From Jaltomata sinuosa (lineage: Eukaryota; Streptophyta; Magnoliopsida; Solanales; Solanaceae), in assembly GCA_003996215.1 (NCBI GenBank), contig QJPP01003155.1, positions 124,001-188,000 on the forward strand: 64,000 nucleotides of DNA, written 5' to 3'. The notes below the pieces were generated by a model. It was not told where the DNA came from and ran no database searches. It worked only from the letters and a program-made list of their open reading frames with translations. Positions 1-10,329 of this stretch are shown here, piece after piece; the first letter of the stretch is position 1; every line of letters starts with the position of its first letter. Made by a program: the position numbers and the translations under genes.

Positions 1-184
1 GATTCCGGCGGTCAAGGCAGAGGCAAACTTTGGTAGCTCCGGCATCGTCGGCGTTCTGAATGAGCTCCTTAAGCACCGTCGTTCCCTCTGGATAATTCAA
101 CAAAACCTCTCGGATTCTCCGAGTTAGATCTACTTTCTGACCGAAATCTTCAAGGAGGATTGACTCCGGTGACGTAGAATCCAT
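1..184 (-). CDS. Sacsin-like protein, N-terminus (gene continues left of the window)
   Basis: Reading the minus strand from ATG at 184-182 gives 61 uninterrupted codons starting MDSTSPESILLEDFGQ and running off the left edge. Residues about 31-51 contain YPEGTTVLKELIQNADDAGAT, the hallmark of the N-terminal sacsin repeat, whose HSP90-like GHKL ATP-binding fold uses the ELIQNADDA segment as its N-box. Plant sacsin homologues are very large proteins with repeated ATPase-like regions and a C-terminal RING or related module; only the first part of repeat one is visible here. The start is well supported because the homology begins shortly after this Met and the upstream sequence is non-coding and AT-rich. 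Codon use is clean, with no stops or shifts, so this looks like a live host gene at the edge of the repeat nest. The family role (chaperone-linked protein quality control) is inferred from homology. Confidence 0.9.
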   Translation of the reverse strand, partial: MDSTSPESILLEDFGQKVDLTRRIREVLLNYPEGTTVLKELIQNADDAGATKVCLCLDRRN

Positions 185-312
185 TTCTTATTAGGGATCA
201 AGTCCGCAACTTGTGAGTCAAGTCATTACAACAAGTAGATTTGATGTGCGAACCAACAATGACCGACTGAAGAAGAGGAAGAATATATATTTTATTTTTA
301 TATTTGTTTATT

Positions 313-336
313 TATTTATATAATTTATATATACTA
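313..336 (-). promoter_or_regulatory. TATA-rich promoter segment of the sacsin-like gene
   Basis: On the minus strand this reads as overlapping TATATAAA and TATATAAATA motifs, about 130-150 bp upstream of the ATG at 184. That distance allows a 5' UTR of roughly 100 bp. The block is simple AT-rich sequence, so the exact TATA position is a guess. Confidence 0.45.
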
Positions 337-632
337 TCTGTGAAAGAAGAAAGAATAAAATGAGGCGCCAAAGCCCAAGCATGATGAGAAATCTTCTTTT
401 CTCTTTTTTTTCTTTTTTGCCCTTTCTGGCAATCGGATTTGGGGAGGGGGGAGAATACCGTAAAGGGTCGTTTGGTTGAAAATAAGTTATCCTGGGATTA
501 ATTATTTTGAAATTAACTATTCCAGGAAAAGTTATTCCATCATGTATATAGGCATACTTAAGACCTTAATTAGCCAATATAGCCTAAGTTTGTATTAATT
601 ACAAATCGTATCCAAATAGCAATACTTTGAAA

Positions 633-770
633 AACCCTCTCTTCCCTCTCTCTTATTTTGTCGCCTCTCTCCCCCTCTCCCTTTCTCTCTGTCTCTGCCT
701 CCCTCTCTCTCACTACTTCTGCTCGCCTCCCTTTCCCTCTCTCGCTGCCTCCCTCTCTCTCGTCACTATC
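633..770. repeat. CT-rich low-complexity tract
   Basis: Pyrimidine-rich sequence made of irregular CCCTCTCTCTC and CTGCCTCCCTCTCTC blocks, inside the nested part of the Tourist-like element. The reading frame across it gives only Leu/Ser/Pro low-complexity peptide and is not a gene. Confidence 0.75.
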
Positions 771-1061
771 CTCAGAGCTTCACTGCTCTCATCTGCTCGC
801 CTGAAAAATACCAAATATACACATGAATATCTGTTGATGCTTCTATCCTCAAAATTTGTTCCTCTGCCATTTTCGCTTTAAATACCAGACTTGATTCACC
901 GGCAAGGATTTGAACTCGTGGTATGTACTTATTTCATCTTATCAGCCTTTAGGCTATATATCTATCCATCAAGGCTTCTTAACACAGAGCTTGATGGAGA
1001 ATGTTCAGGAAAAATCACTTTGAGTTTTTGACAATATATTTTTTATGCTTGTTTTTTGTAT

Positions 1062-1510
1062 TCATTAATTCAAATTGTATTTGTTGATACAACTTGCATC
1101 ATCCAAATACAAAAGATACATTTGTATACAATTATATTCGTTGATACATTTGTATTTGTTAATACGAATTGTATTCATTCACACTTCTATTTGTTGATAT
1201 GAATTGTATTCGTTGATACAACTTGAACAATTCAAATATAAATGATATAAACGATACATTATTTGTATTTGTATATGATAGACTAAAAAAAATACAAATG
1301 ATGCATAGACTTGTTTATATACAAATACAACTGATAAAAATTTGATATATTTGAAGGAGAGACAGAGATGTGAAAATACCAAATACAAATGATAAGTTTG
1401 ATACATTTGAAGGAGAGATAGAGATGTGAAAATACAAAATACAAGAGAAATACAATCAGTAATTAGCTACTGTATTTGTATTTTATATCAAATACAGTAA
1501 ATTGCATACA
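1062..1510. repeat. Degenerate short repeats around TTGTATTCGTTGATACAA
   Basis: Many scattered variants of TTGTAT, TTCGTTGATACAA and AAATACAAATGATA occur on both strands, including an about 60-bp direct repeat (GATAAATTTGATA / GAAGGAGAGA-type units near 1327-1430). It belongs to the nested repeat inside the Tourist-like element. No coding potential was seen. Confidence 0.6.
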
Positions 1511-1866
1511 GTTGATACAGCGGGTAGCGAGCGAAAATGAATACAACGGGGCTACAGATTGTAATTATTGAAAGTGTTGCTATGTTAGCCTATTTTCACC
1601 TATAGTTAGGCTATTTCTGAAAGTTGCCCTAACTTATTACATCACTATGGTATAAATGGTGGGATAAGTTATTCCAAACCTGCCAACCAAACAAGACACC
1701 AAAAACTTATCAGGACTATTTATTTTATCCCAGAACTATTTATTTTTATCTCTCACACCAAACAACCCCTAAGCGACAGGGTTATCCATGGTTTTTAAAA
1801 AATTAATTAAACCAATTCAACAATGGTACAAAATCATAATTATTACTACTATATATAAGAGGTTAC

Positions 1867-1922
1867 AGCAGGCAGCTCAAGCAGATAACTTTTAGACGAC
1901 ATGTTTGCTTGAGTTGTCTGCT
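1867..1922 (+). other. 21-bp perfect-stem hairpin downstream of a TATA-like box
   Basis: Bases 1867-1887 can pair with 1902-1922 over 21 positions without a mismatch if G-U pairs are allowed, leaving a 14-nt loop (1888-1901). The centre of the stem is CTCAAGCA / TGCTTGAG. A TATATATAAG motif lies about 15 bp upstream (near 1850). The layout resembles a small-RNA precursor or the remnant of a tiny foldback element. I do not recognise it as a known miRNA. Confidence 0.5.
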
Positions 1923-2999
1923 TGCAGAGCCCCTGTCACGACTCAACTATCGGGCCGTGCAGGCACCTACTCTAATCCACCTAGATAGGAGAACCCTTAC
2001 CACCCGAACCAACAGGCAATGCGGAAAATAAAATAAACCATTAAATAAGTCTCTTAATACATGAGAAATCCCTTTACGAATGTTTGGAAATCTTTATACA
2101 ACAGCTTTCGAAAATTACACAACCTTTAAAACTTGCAGAAATTTATTAACCATATAAACACCCTCCCCAGAACCTAGTCTAAGTCGGTACAAGAGCTTCT
2201 ACAAGATGAGCTTACAACATAAAGTGGACACAACTCCCACCATAGAAGGAAGTAGGAGCTGCTGGAAGATCACTGCAATCCTGAACCTGTGAAACATCAC
2301 CAACCCTGCAACCGGACTATACCAAAAAAGTATAGCAAGAGTAGAGTCAGTACAAACACACATACTGGTAATCATCGATCGACCTGAATCCATTCCTACC
2401 ATCATATAAGAAAATAGGGAAAAACATGAAATAAACATTATAGCTCCCTCCTTCACCTTTAACTTTGACCCTGACATCTAAGACTTCCCAAGTCACCTTG
2501 TCAACTAGACTTCCCAAGTCACCTTTAACATTTACCCCAGTCAAGTACCTTGACTAAATATTCAGACTTGATTCGGCTAACTGCCCAACCAAACCACTTA
2601 TGCCCATAGTGTTACTTACTAGTGTTCGGCCCTTCCGGGACCTCTCGGACGCTTTCCATCCTGGTTATACAACCAACAACTACACTCCGTCGTACTCTCA
2701 ATTGACCAATCACATGGAAATCACCTAGCAACCATTGACACATGCAATGACAACAACAGAGTTATATCTAAATCCCTTTCTAATCCCGAAACCCGGACCC
2801 TCCAATGATCCTCTAACCACACTTAAGTGTTCAACCGGGTACCCGGTCTACCCCAAGACCCATCCTTACCTCATTAATCATAAATAAACCTTGACCATTA
2901 TTAGTACACTTAATGACAATAAATTGCGAACTCATAACCTCTTTTACATAGTCCAGACCCATCCGGTTTCCCCCTAACACATCTAGGTGTTAACATGAC

Positions 3000-3240
3000 A
3001 ACCCGGTCTACACCAATATCAACTATTAATTAACATCATAACCCGGTCTACACCAAGACCAACTAATAACGTGATATAACAACCCGGCCTACACCAAGAC
3101 CAATCTCATAACATGATATAACAACCCGGCCTACACCAAGACCAACTAATAACATGATAATCTGGTCTACACCAAGACCTACTAATTAACATGATATAAT
3201 AACCCGGCTTACACCAAGACCAAACTCAACAGACATATCA
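3000..3240. repeat. About 40-bp tandem repeat, six copies, inside the family A LTR
   Basis: Six units starting AACCCGG(T/C)CTACACCAAGACC begin near 3000, 3040, 3081, 3123, 3159 and 3201. The other family A LTR at 38852-41223 lacks this array. Confidence 0.8.
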
Positions 3241-3391
3241 GGATTCCCGGTCACTCAAGGACCACCATTGAATATCACAATTCAATAAAAAAAATAGCCC
3301 GGTCCACTCACAGAACCAATAACAATCAATGCAATGCAACAATATCAATGCAATGCAATAATACCCATGCGATGATGCAGTAACATAAACC

Positions 3392-3502
3392 CGTACCAGG
3401 CGTGGTACCCGAGCCAACCAAATAGTAACCTATACCAGGCGTGGTACTCGTGCCAACCATTTGTTATACCTGTACTAGGCGTGGTACCCGAGCCAACCGA
3501 AT
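3392..3502. repeat. Tandem inverted-repeat motif GTACCA-GGCG-TGGTAC
   Basis: Three units spaced about 40-50 bp apart each hold a GTACCA...TGGTAC inverted repeat with GGCG between the arms; the first, at 3393-3408, is perfect. The homologous site in the other family A LTR (40246-40400) has four units with different loop bases. Confidence 0.75.
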
Positions 3503-4439
3503 GTCAACAATCCACAGTCAAATGCATGAACAAACAACTTGTAAACCAACAAGCAAATACCGTTCAAATCACAGACTGTAAAACAGAAACTTTAGACATT
3601 CTACACAACTTCCCTAAGCAATGTAATTCATACAATCACTTAGATATGAGTACAAGAATATACAACATTCACAGAAATCGTAAGCCATCACCTACCCCTA
3701 TTCCGGGTATATAGTTGAACCTTGACATTCGTCCGAAGACTAAACACACTTACCTTTGTTTACACATAATGAACGGTTTCCCCTTTTCAACATAATTTAA
3801 CCACCCCATTAATCCGGGACATACATAGATAACAACAATACGAGTTTTCACCCCTATCCCTTAGCAAACAGTGATTTCTTAACATGCCTCTCGCACTCCC
3901 AAAACCTCACCTAGGAGTTTCCCGATTTCATACCCACCTAGTTGTCCTTGCAATTCCCGGTTTCCCTAACCTTCCCAACATCCCAGTCCCTGAGTCTATC
4001 ATTGTTAGCACACCAAGACAACATAAACAACCCCAAACAATTATCAATAACCCACAACTCAAATCCAACCAGTTCTTAGCACATACATAACCAAACTCGA
4101 ATCTGCCAGACTTCGTGCCCGGAGGCCTAAAACATGGATTCTCCATTTCACTATACAAAAGTATGGAAAGTAAACAGGTCTAACTACTCATGAAAACCTA
4201 GCCTACTTAGATGCCAAGCAGCTGCAACCGTGCGTTTCTGGCTCCGTGGAGGCATTCCTGGCGGTCCTATAGGCCCGAATCCATGGTTTCACGTCCCTTT
4301 CGCTGGAATTCCTCCTCCCCATGGCTCCCAAGCCTTGGAGCAGTCTAGGAGGGTTTTTGGAATAACTCCCGTCTGTTCTTGGGGCTGAAGGGAAGAGAAT
4401 GAAATTCAAAAACCCATTTTCTTGGTTTTCTAATCCCGT

Positions 4440-4570
4440 CGCTCTGCTATAGCGGTCCCTGCTCTGCTATAGCGATCCCGCTATAGCGGACAACTCCTGC
4501 TATAGTGGTCTTAAGCGGTGTTGACCGCCTTGACCACCGCTATAGCGATATTTTCCACCGCTATAGCGGA
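4440..4570. promoter_or_regulatory. Palindrome block CCGCTATAGCGG in the family A LTR
   Basis: About seven variants of GCTATAGCGG occur in 130 bp, including two perfect 12-bp palindromes CCGCTATAGCGG at 4478-4489 and 4558-4569. The block sits about 400-500 bp from the start of the LTR, the same place as the block at 39283-39355 in the other copy. A promoter or enhancer role is inferred only. Confidence 0.55.
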
Positions 4571-4950
4571 GGTCGTTACCACAGACGGTTGCACTCATCA
4601 CAGACAGAATGTCCGAAAATCTCCCAGTTTTGTTCATTTTACAATACACTTATTTTCTCGACGTTCCAAAACAACCCCTTCACGTCAACCTCGATTCCGG
4701 GAGTTCTACTTACCCGAATTCGATTCCGAAAAGTCCCCCGGACTCCTCTATGTCTTAGCTACAAGGAAAACTAGCTCAAAACAAGATATTTAACCCAATC
4801 CTTACCCGGTTTGTCCTAGACCATACCTCGCTCCAAAACCAGCCGAGACTAGCCTAGCCCAAAATTTTCAACTCCCAAACCTGGAATTTTTCTAATCTGA
4901 AACTTGGCACGAATAGTTTACCCATAACGACAAACCCGGTCCTTACTGCA

Positions 4951-5385
4951 CCACTTCAAAAAATTTAATATTTTATGTGTTTTAATTTATTTATCTTATT
5001 TTTTATTTTAATCTGTTATATATTTGATTAAAATATTATGTTATGTATTTGACAATTACATAAAAGGTATTATAATCGCAATAATTAACAACTTAAAATA
5101 TTAATAAAAAAAATACAAAAAAATTGGTTGACTCTCAAAATTCTATTAGTGCCACATAAATTGGGACAGAGAGAATAATACAATAATTAATAGCTGAAAA
5201 TATTTAAAAATCATATAAAAAATTTGGTTCACTATCCAAATTTTATTTGTGCCACGTAAATTAGAACAAAGGGAGTAACATATATTATTTGAAAATGACG
5301 TAAAAGTATTATAAAATGCAATAACTAAAAAAATGTAAAATAAATTTAGTGACTTTTTAAATTCTACCTATATAACATATATTGG
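4951..5385. repeat. AT-rich spacer with two Stowaway-like terminal motifs
   Basis: Two copies about 100 bp apart (near 5125-5180 and 5225-5280) carry GTGCCAC(A/G)TAAATT..GA.CA(A/G)(A/G)G(A/G)GA(G)TAA, which on the minus strand resembles the CTCCCTCCGTCCCAATTTATGTGGCAC end common on plant Stowaway MITEs. No gene is visible. This stretch is probably the body of the Helitron whose 3' end lies at 5415; I could not place its 5' TC end. Confidence 0.4.
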
Positions 5386-5415
5386 GCCCGTGCTGGCACG
5401 GGCTCCTGTATCTAG
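5386..5415 (+). mobile_element. Helitron 3' terminus (hairpin plus CTAG)
   Basis: A perfect 8-bp stem, GCCCGTGC (5386-5393) / GCACGGGC (5396-5403), with a 2-nt loop is followed 8 nt later by CTAG (5412-5415) and then T. Helitrons end in a short GC-rich hairpin about 10 nt before CTRR and insert between A and T, so this fits the family signature. No Rep/helicase gene is nearby, so the element is non-autonomous. Confidence 0.6.
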
Positions 5416-6398
5416 TCTACCAAATAATTAAGTTATGTTTTGTATTTTACTAGATAAATGTACGTCTACTGCAAGTGAGTGTCACATCAGAACAAAAGAT
5501 TGCATACAAAAAGAATAAAGTATATAATATTATAATTGAAGTTGCAATATATGCAACATTATATTCATTTAAATGATAAAAATGTGTGTTCTTCTAATTT
5601 TAGTATATGACCTACGGGTGTTACACATGTATTTACGTTAATTAATCAACACCTTCCTTATCTTCATTTTCTTGTCATAATTTTGTTGACCCTAGATTTC
5701 ATACAGTTGAATTGTAGGCGTAATGACCCTTTAGGTCATTTTTGTGTTTTTGCCTTTCTTGTACCGTTAGAGCTTGCTTGTAGCGGTTCTAAGTCATTTA
5801 TGGCTTGTTGGGACCGGTAGTTTGATGCTCGGGCCGTTGGTTTGGTCTTTTTGGTCGTTCCTTATTTTAGAGCTTTAAGCTTTTGAAATCGTTGACTTCA
5901 GTCAACATTCTTGGTGAACGTGCTCGGAATCGAATTCTGTCAGTTTTGTTAGCTATGGAGCGTGGACTTTGGTCTAGAGGGACCTTTGGCCGAGATCCGA
6001 GAGCTTTTCAGCTTGAAATTCTCTCTCGTTATGTATTTTCAGGCTAGTTGGGCTGTTTTGGTTGACTTTGGTCAACATTCGGAGGAGACAACCTCAAATA
6101 GAAATTCCGTCAGAGTTGTTAGCTCTGAAATGCCGAGTTTGTGTTAGGTAGTTGGTTGGTTCAGGTCCCGGGTGATCCGAGCTTATTTCAGGTGTTTGGT
6201 TGGCGTTAGTTAGTGTTGACTTGGGTCAACATTCCTCTGAGATGACCTCATATAGAAGTTTCATTGATTCCGTTGAGTCCGGAACATCATTTCCACTCTT
6301 ATAGCACTGTTGATTTTTGAGTATTGGATTCTGATTGTGCCCGGAATGCCCCGTAGAAGTTTTGGTTGTTGCTGGTTTTTCTGCTTCTGGTGGCCTTC

Positions 6399-6560
6399 AG
6401 CGCGATCGTGCTCCTTTAGCGCGATTGCGTTGGTCTGTGATTTCCCCTTTAGCGCGATCGCGCTTCTGTAGCGCGATAGCACTGGTTTGTGATATTTTCC
6501 TTCAGCGCGATCTCGCTCTTTTAGCACGATAGCGCTGACCAGCGACCAACAGCTATATAA
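6399..6560 (+). promoter_or_regulatory. Palindrome block and TATA box of the family B solo LTR
   Basis: Six variants of AGCGCGATCGCGCT are packed into 6399-6535; the copy at 6451-6464 is a perfect 14-bp palindrome. A TATA box CTATATAA (6553-6560) follows 18 bp later, then pyrimidine-rich sequence. This is the best candidate for the LTR core promoter, with the block as upstream elements (inference). Confidence 0.6.
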
Positions 6561-8689
6561 TTCTTTGGCCTTTGTTTTTCCAGCTTGTTTCTCATACATT
6601 TCCCAACTCTAAACTCCAAGTTCTCCCACCAAATTGCTCCCATCAGTCCTAAAATTTGGAGAATCCATCAAATTGTTGGGAAATCTCGTTTCCTCGCTGT
6701 TGGGTAAGTTCTTCTTCCCCAAAATTTATTTCTTCTCCATTGTTGCTACCACCATTTTTGTAATTCTTAAAGCTTGGAATTTCTTGTAATAACTGCCCTC
6801 TTGAGCTTTGCATGATCATGGATTCTGAGTTCTCACTCCCTTAGCTCGTCTTCCCGTGGTGGTAAGTTTCTTTTGATTAATTTCCAGAATTATTTTTTGA
6901 AATTTCATCCTTAATTCTTGACTTGAGCGAGCTATTTTGAGCCTCAATTATTGTCCGTTTCTGCTCAATTTTTTGAGCATGTGCTCCCGGGATGGTGAGG
7001 AACACATGTGTGTTTTTCATTTTTGGTTTTGAGTCACAAGGCCTGTTTGTGACCTGGATTTCGATCCAGTTATGTTTATAGCATTATAGGTATCATTAGT
7101 CTCGTATTAATGTGTAAATTATTATATTGATAGTGTTTTTGCGAATTGGAGCTTCCCGGAGTAGTTTGAGCTTGGACAACGTCGTTCTCGCAGCTAGTCA
7201 TCGGATGACAAGTAGGTTATGGTTTTCCCTACCTAGACTCTGCATATATAGGCTATAATTGCATTAGTTAGTATCCTTGGGTGGGTTGTTTTAGGTTGGT
7301 ACCCCAGACCTTGCCCATCTTTTCTATTCGTTTATTTTATACGATGATTGTAGTATTCGTGTAGTATTGTATATTACCCTTGTGGCCCCGTGTGGCCTTG
7401 TATTGATTCTGAAACATAGATGGTGGGTTATTTGGGAATGTTCGCGAGTCCCGGACATAGAGATATTATTCTAGGCTGGTTGTGACTGTTGTAGAGCTGT
7501 TGAGCCTGTGCAGGGCCGATAGGAAATATTTGTGAGCCGTTGGGCTAATTTATATTTGTGTGCGAGCATATCATCCATGAAAATGGTTTTTCCTTGCATG
7601 TTTTACATTGGTTTTGGCTGCGAGCCACTATAGACGGTGTTTCCTAAACTTGCATGTCCCCGGGGGCCCCTTTTTGGTATACTTGATGACAAAAAAAGGA
7701 TTTGGCTGATTTCACACTTGATTTCCTACTGATACTAGGCTCGACAGGGCAGAGCACTAGACTTGATTTTTATCACTGATTTAAACCCGGATACGCTCTG
7801 GGCACCCTTTTAGAGGGTTATTGAGACTTTTATCACTAATTTAGACCCAAGTACACTTTGGGCACTCTTTGAGAAGGTCTTTTGATATTGCTACTACTGT
7901 TTTAGACTCGGTTCAATCTCGGGCATGTACTTTAAGGTTCTAATTTTCTGAGATTTCACGTTTGTTACTGTATGTGGTCGTGGACCTCCATGGGCCCTCC
8001 GTTCCAAGACCCGGCTGCAAGCCGAGCGTGCCGGAGGAGGGGTATACGGTGTAGGATGAGGTATAGCAGGTGCGGCCCACTATGGGTCTTCTTGCCAGAG
8101 TATCAGGGGAGGTGCATACAAGGTTACTATTACCGGTTCCATCATTATCATCATAATGCATATTTCACTCGGTTTCCACCCTTGTTTGATGTGTGCTCAG
8201 TGTACTCTTCGATTGTATGGCGGCCGAAGAGTTTGTTATCACTTGATTGCGTTTTGTGTTTCTCAGTTGTATGGGCGGCCATTGGGATTGTAGGTAGATT
8301 ATATTACTTTCCGTCATTTTATAGAGATTGTTATAGTCCTTGGTTCTCAGTGGATTGGTAAGTTTTAGCCTGTTGAAGCTCTGAGTTTGGGCTGAGTATT
8401 GAGGGGTTAGTGAATCCTATATATTTGAAGCATTATTGTGTGGCCTTCTGAGCAGATTGTGGGTTTCGGTTCCTTTTCTATATCTTGATTTGAATAGAGA
8501 CTCTTGGTTCTTGTGGCTTAGTTATTCCATTATAGGTTATAAATTGTGAGATTGATCCCGGTTTATGCTTATCTTGAGAGTTTGTGATTTTTAGTATGAT
8601 TCTGTTATTGTATGGCTTCTAGTTGATTATGTTGGCCTACTTACTTTCTTTCCTTTTTACTTGAGGTTACCAGTATACCGCCATTTTCT

Positions 8690-8711
8690 CAACTCTCTCT
8701 CTCTCTCTCTC
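8690..8711. repeat. (CT)n microsatellite
   Basis: About ten CT units. At the homologous place in the LTR copy at 34661 (37631-37650) the repeat is (TA)n instead. Confidence 0.85.
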
Positions 8712-10234
8712 TTTATTTACTTATATTGTTGTGCAACGACTCAAGGTGCGTTCTTCTTTCCTTCACCTGTGATTTTGTGTATTTATATCTTCTGTGCTAG
8801 CATTGGTTGCTTATAACTCTTGGTTGTCTATTCTCCGTGCTAGTTCCTTGTGCTTTCTCTATTGCTTCCGTGACTGCTTTCTTGCTATCTGCTACTTACT
8901 GTTATTGTATCTTATATGTACTCAGTCGGACGATGATGCCTACTAGGTACCCGTTGCTTAGCAATTAGTGCTCATACTACACTTCTGCATCTTTCAGTGC
9001 AGATATTAGTTGAGCTTTCGTCGTTGATCGCGTTGGAAACTCGTGCAAATTTTGGGATATTCGAGACTAGGGTGAGCACCTGATGGTCGGGGCTTGACCA
9101 CATCTCATCTTTTGTACTGATACTCTTTGTATATTCGGAGACGGTTGTACTTATCTTTTGTTACTTCTAGCACTTGCATTCTATTAGAAGCTTTTGTACT
9201 GTCGATACTGAGTCTTGGGGTTGGTGTAGTTTCAATGTATATATTCAGGTTTTGCTTCCGCTCTGTCTATCTTTATATTCTGCTTCCTCTTATTTCTGTT
9301 CATTGTGCGTATTGGTTAGGCAGTAGCCCATTACCAACTGTTCCGGGCTACGGGAATTGATTCGCCTACTGGGGGTTGTAGGTGCCATCATGATCTGAGG
9401 AATCGGCTCATGACAATAGGTGATTCAAAAGCACGCGTTACGATTTAACATCGCTCATATTATCAATTTGTTAGCAGTTAGTGTGTTCGATAATCAAATA
9501 AAGACAATAATAAAAGAAAGACAATGTATAATGGCAAATAGACAATGGAAAGCAAGTAAAGTGCACAAACTAGACTAGCCGAGGACGTTCTCGAGAGCAG
9601 CCGAGAATGAAATCGAGCCTCTGAGAGATGTTAAAGAACAAATAAATAATGAACCGTAAAGAATAATAATCAGCTTAAGAAACAAGCAAGTAGTATTATA
9701 TTGGTATTCAGAATGAGAGAGGAGGATCAAGATCCTTTTACAAGTGAGTTGGGGCCACTATTTATAGTATATACAAATATGGCGCTAGGCCAGCTATGCT
9801 CTAAGGATTCCGCCAATGTGAGGATGTCACTTGTCTTGGTTCGTTAGAGGGGTCCTATGACTCTGCTTTGCAGGTGCTCATCTGCGTCTCTGACACTCTT
9901 GTCTCCTGATTGTCTCTTTGTGTCATATCACCGATGGCGACGGAAGGAGAAAACTTCCTTGCCTTTGAGGGGACACTCGCACTGTGGTGACCATGCACCC
10001 GAACTGTTCATTCGACTGCTACCACGTGTCTTCGTATCAATTTTACCCCATATAGATATTTCTTTCATTTTTCGGGACACTGTGCCATGTAGTTCTTGGG
10101 GGACGAAAAATGATTCGCAGACCGCTGCTTTACCCCTTTCTCAGAATGTTGCATCTTGTCACGAATTGGCCCTTCCACACATGGACAACTGATAGTTTGC
10201 GTTTTTTCCCGAGGCGCCTTTTAAGGCTGTCCTT

Positions 10235-10243
10235 TTTATAAAT
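10235..10243 (+). promoter_or_regulatory. TATA box upstream of the antisense ORF
   Basis: TTTATAAAT lies about 88 bp upstream of the ATG at 10330, inside the Tat-like element but outside its LTR and on the strand opposite gag. This suggests the antisense ORF once had its own promoter. Confidence 0.4.
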
Positions 10244-10329
10244 TCAACATGCTCCACCGTTTCACATATCCAACTTCCCTTTGAAAATTTTTGTTAATTT
10301 CTTCTAGCTGCACTACGTCTATCCTTACA

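Larger units (their letters stand above)
464..1769. mobile_element. Tourist-like (PIF/Harbinger) non-autonomous element with a nested repeat
   Basis: The left end reads AGGGTCGTTTGGTTG and the inverted right end reads GGGGTTGTTTGGTGTG, flanked by TAA at 461-463 and 1770-1772. A 3-bp TAA target duplication and GGGTYGTTTGGT ends are typical of Tourist-type MITEs. The arms keep the usual AAGTTATCC/GGGATAA sub-repeats (about 480-550 and 1640-1740). The middle (about 560-1630) is foreign and ends near 1630 in a GGGCAACTTTC motif on the minus strand, which suggests a second nested element whose left end I cannot fix. No transposase is encoded. The element ends within about 280 bp of the sacsin start codon. 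Confidence 0.7.
1934..4950 (-). mobile_element. Family A LTR, solo-like copy, Ty3/gypsy
   Basis: Bounded by TGTCACGACTC on the left and TACTGCA on the right; on the minus strand it runs TG...GTCGTGACA. Its first 700 bp (minus) are clearly homologous to the LTR at 38852, sharing for example CGTGCCAAGTTTCAG, GGGCTAGGCTAGTCTC and GAGTCCGGGGGACTTTT. No primer-binding site or internal region adjoins it. The 5-bp flanks (GCCCC and CCACT) do not match, so it may be a truncated copy rather than a clean solo LTR. It is about 0.65 kb longer than the family A LTR at 38852, partly because of the extra tandem repeats at 3000-3240. Confidence 0.8.
5719..9415 (+). mobile_element. Family B solo LTR (Ty3/gypsy chromovirus)
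   Basis: Runs from CGTAATGACCC (TG changed to CG) to GGCTCATGACA, 3,697 bp, flanked by GTAGG (5714-5718) and ATAGG (9416-9420), a one-mismatch 5-bp target duplication. It aligns through its length with the family B LTR at 34661 (for example AAGTCATTTATGGCTTG, TTGGGCTGAGCCGTTGGGCT-like and ATACCGCC segments). No internal region adjoins it, so unequal LTR recombination has removed the element body. No real gene lies within it. Confidence 0.88.
5684..10054 (-). repeat. Left (3') LTR of the Tat-like element, interrupted
   Basis: Two pieces, 5684-5718 and 9421-10054, together match the right LTR at 32621-33274 (about 669 versus 654 bp). Shared stretches include TTTGTTAGCAGTTAGT and GGGGTCCTATGACTCTGC. 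The gap is filled exactly by the solo LTR at 5719-9415 plus its target copy. A TATA box (CTATAAATAG on the minus strand) lies at about 9758-9767. Confidence 0.85.

Noticed and set aside
627..881. 84-codon frame in the CT-rich tract
   Set aside because: Low-complexity Leu/Ser/Pro peptide produced by (CCTCTCT)n; it lies inside a nested repeat and has no domain.
890..960. GGATTTGAAC, complementary to a tRNA B-box, suggesting a SINE or tRNA
   Set aside because: No A-box at the right distance, no cloverleaf, and no terminal poly(A) or target duplication could be found.
1934..4950. Complete LTR element on the left
   Set aside because: Only one LTR is present and there is no primer site or pol; flanking 5-mers do not match, so it is called a solo-like or truncated LTR.
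6261..6599. 112-codon minus frame with repeated AIALKGKS/RAEG
   Set aside because: It is the translation of the AGCGCGATCGCGCT palindrome block in a solo LTR; repetitive by construction.
7940..8361. Overlapping opposite-strand frames with a Tyr/Arg-rich plus-strand peptide
   Set aside because: Inside the family B solo LTR; neither frame persists in the homologous region at 37080-37300.
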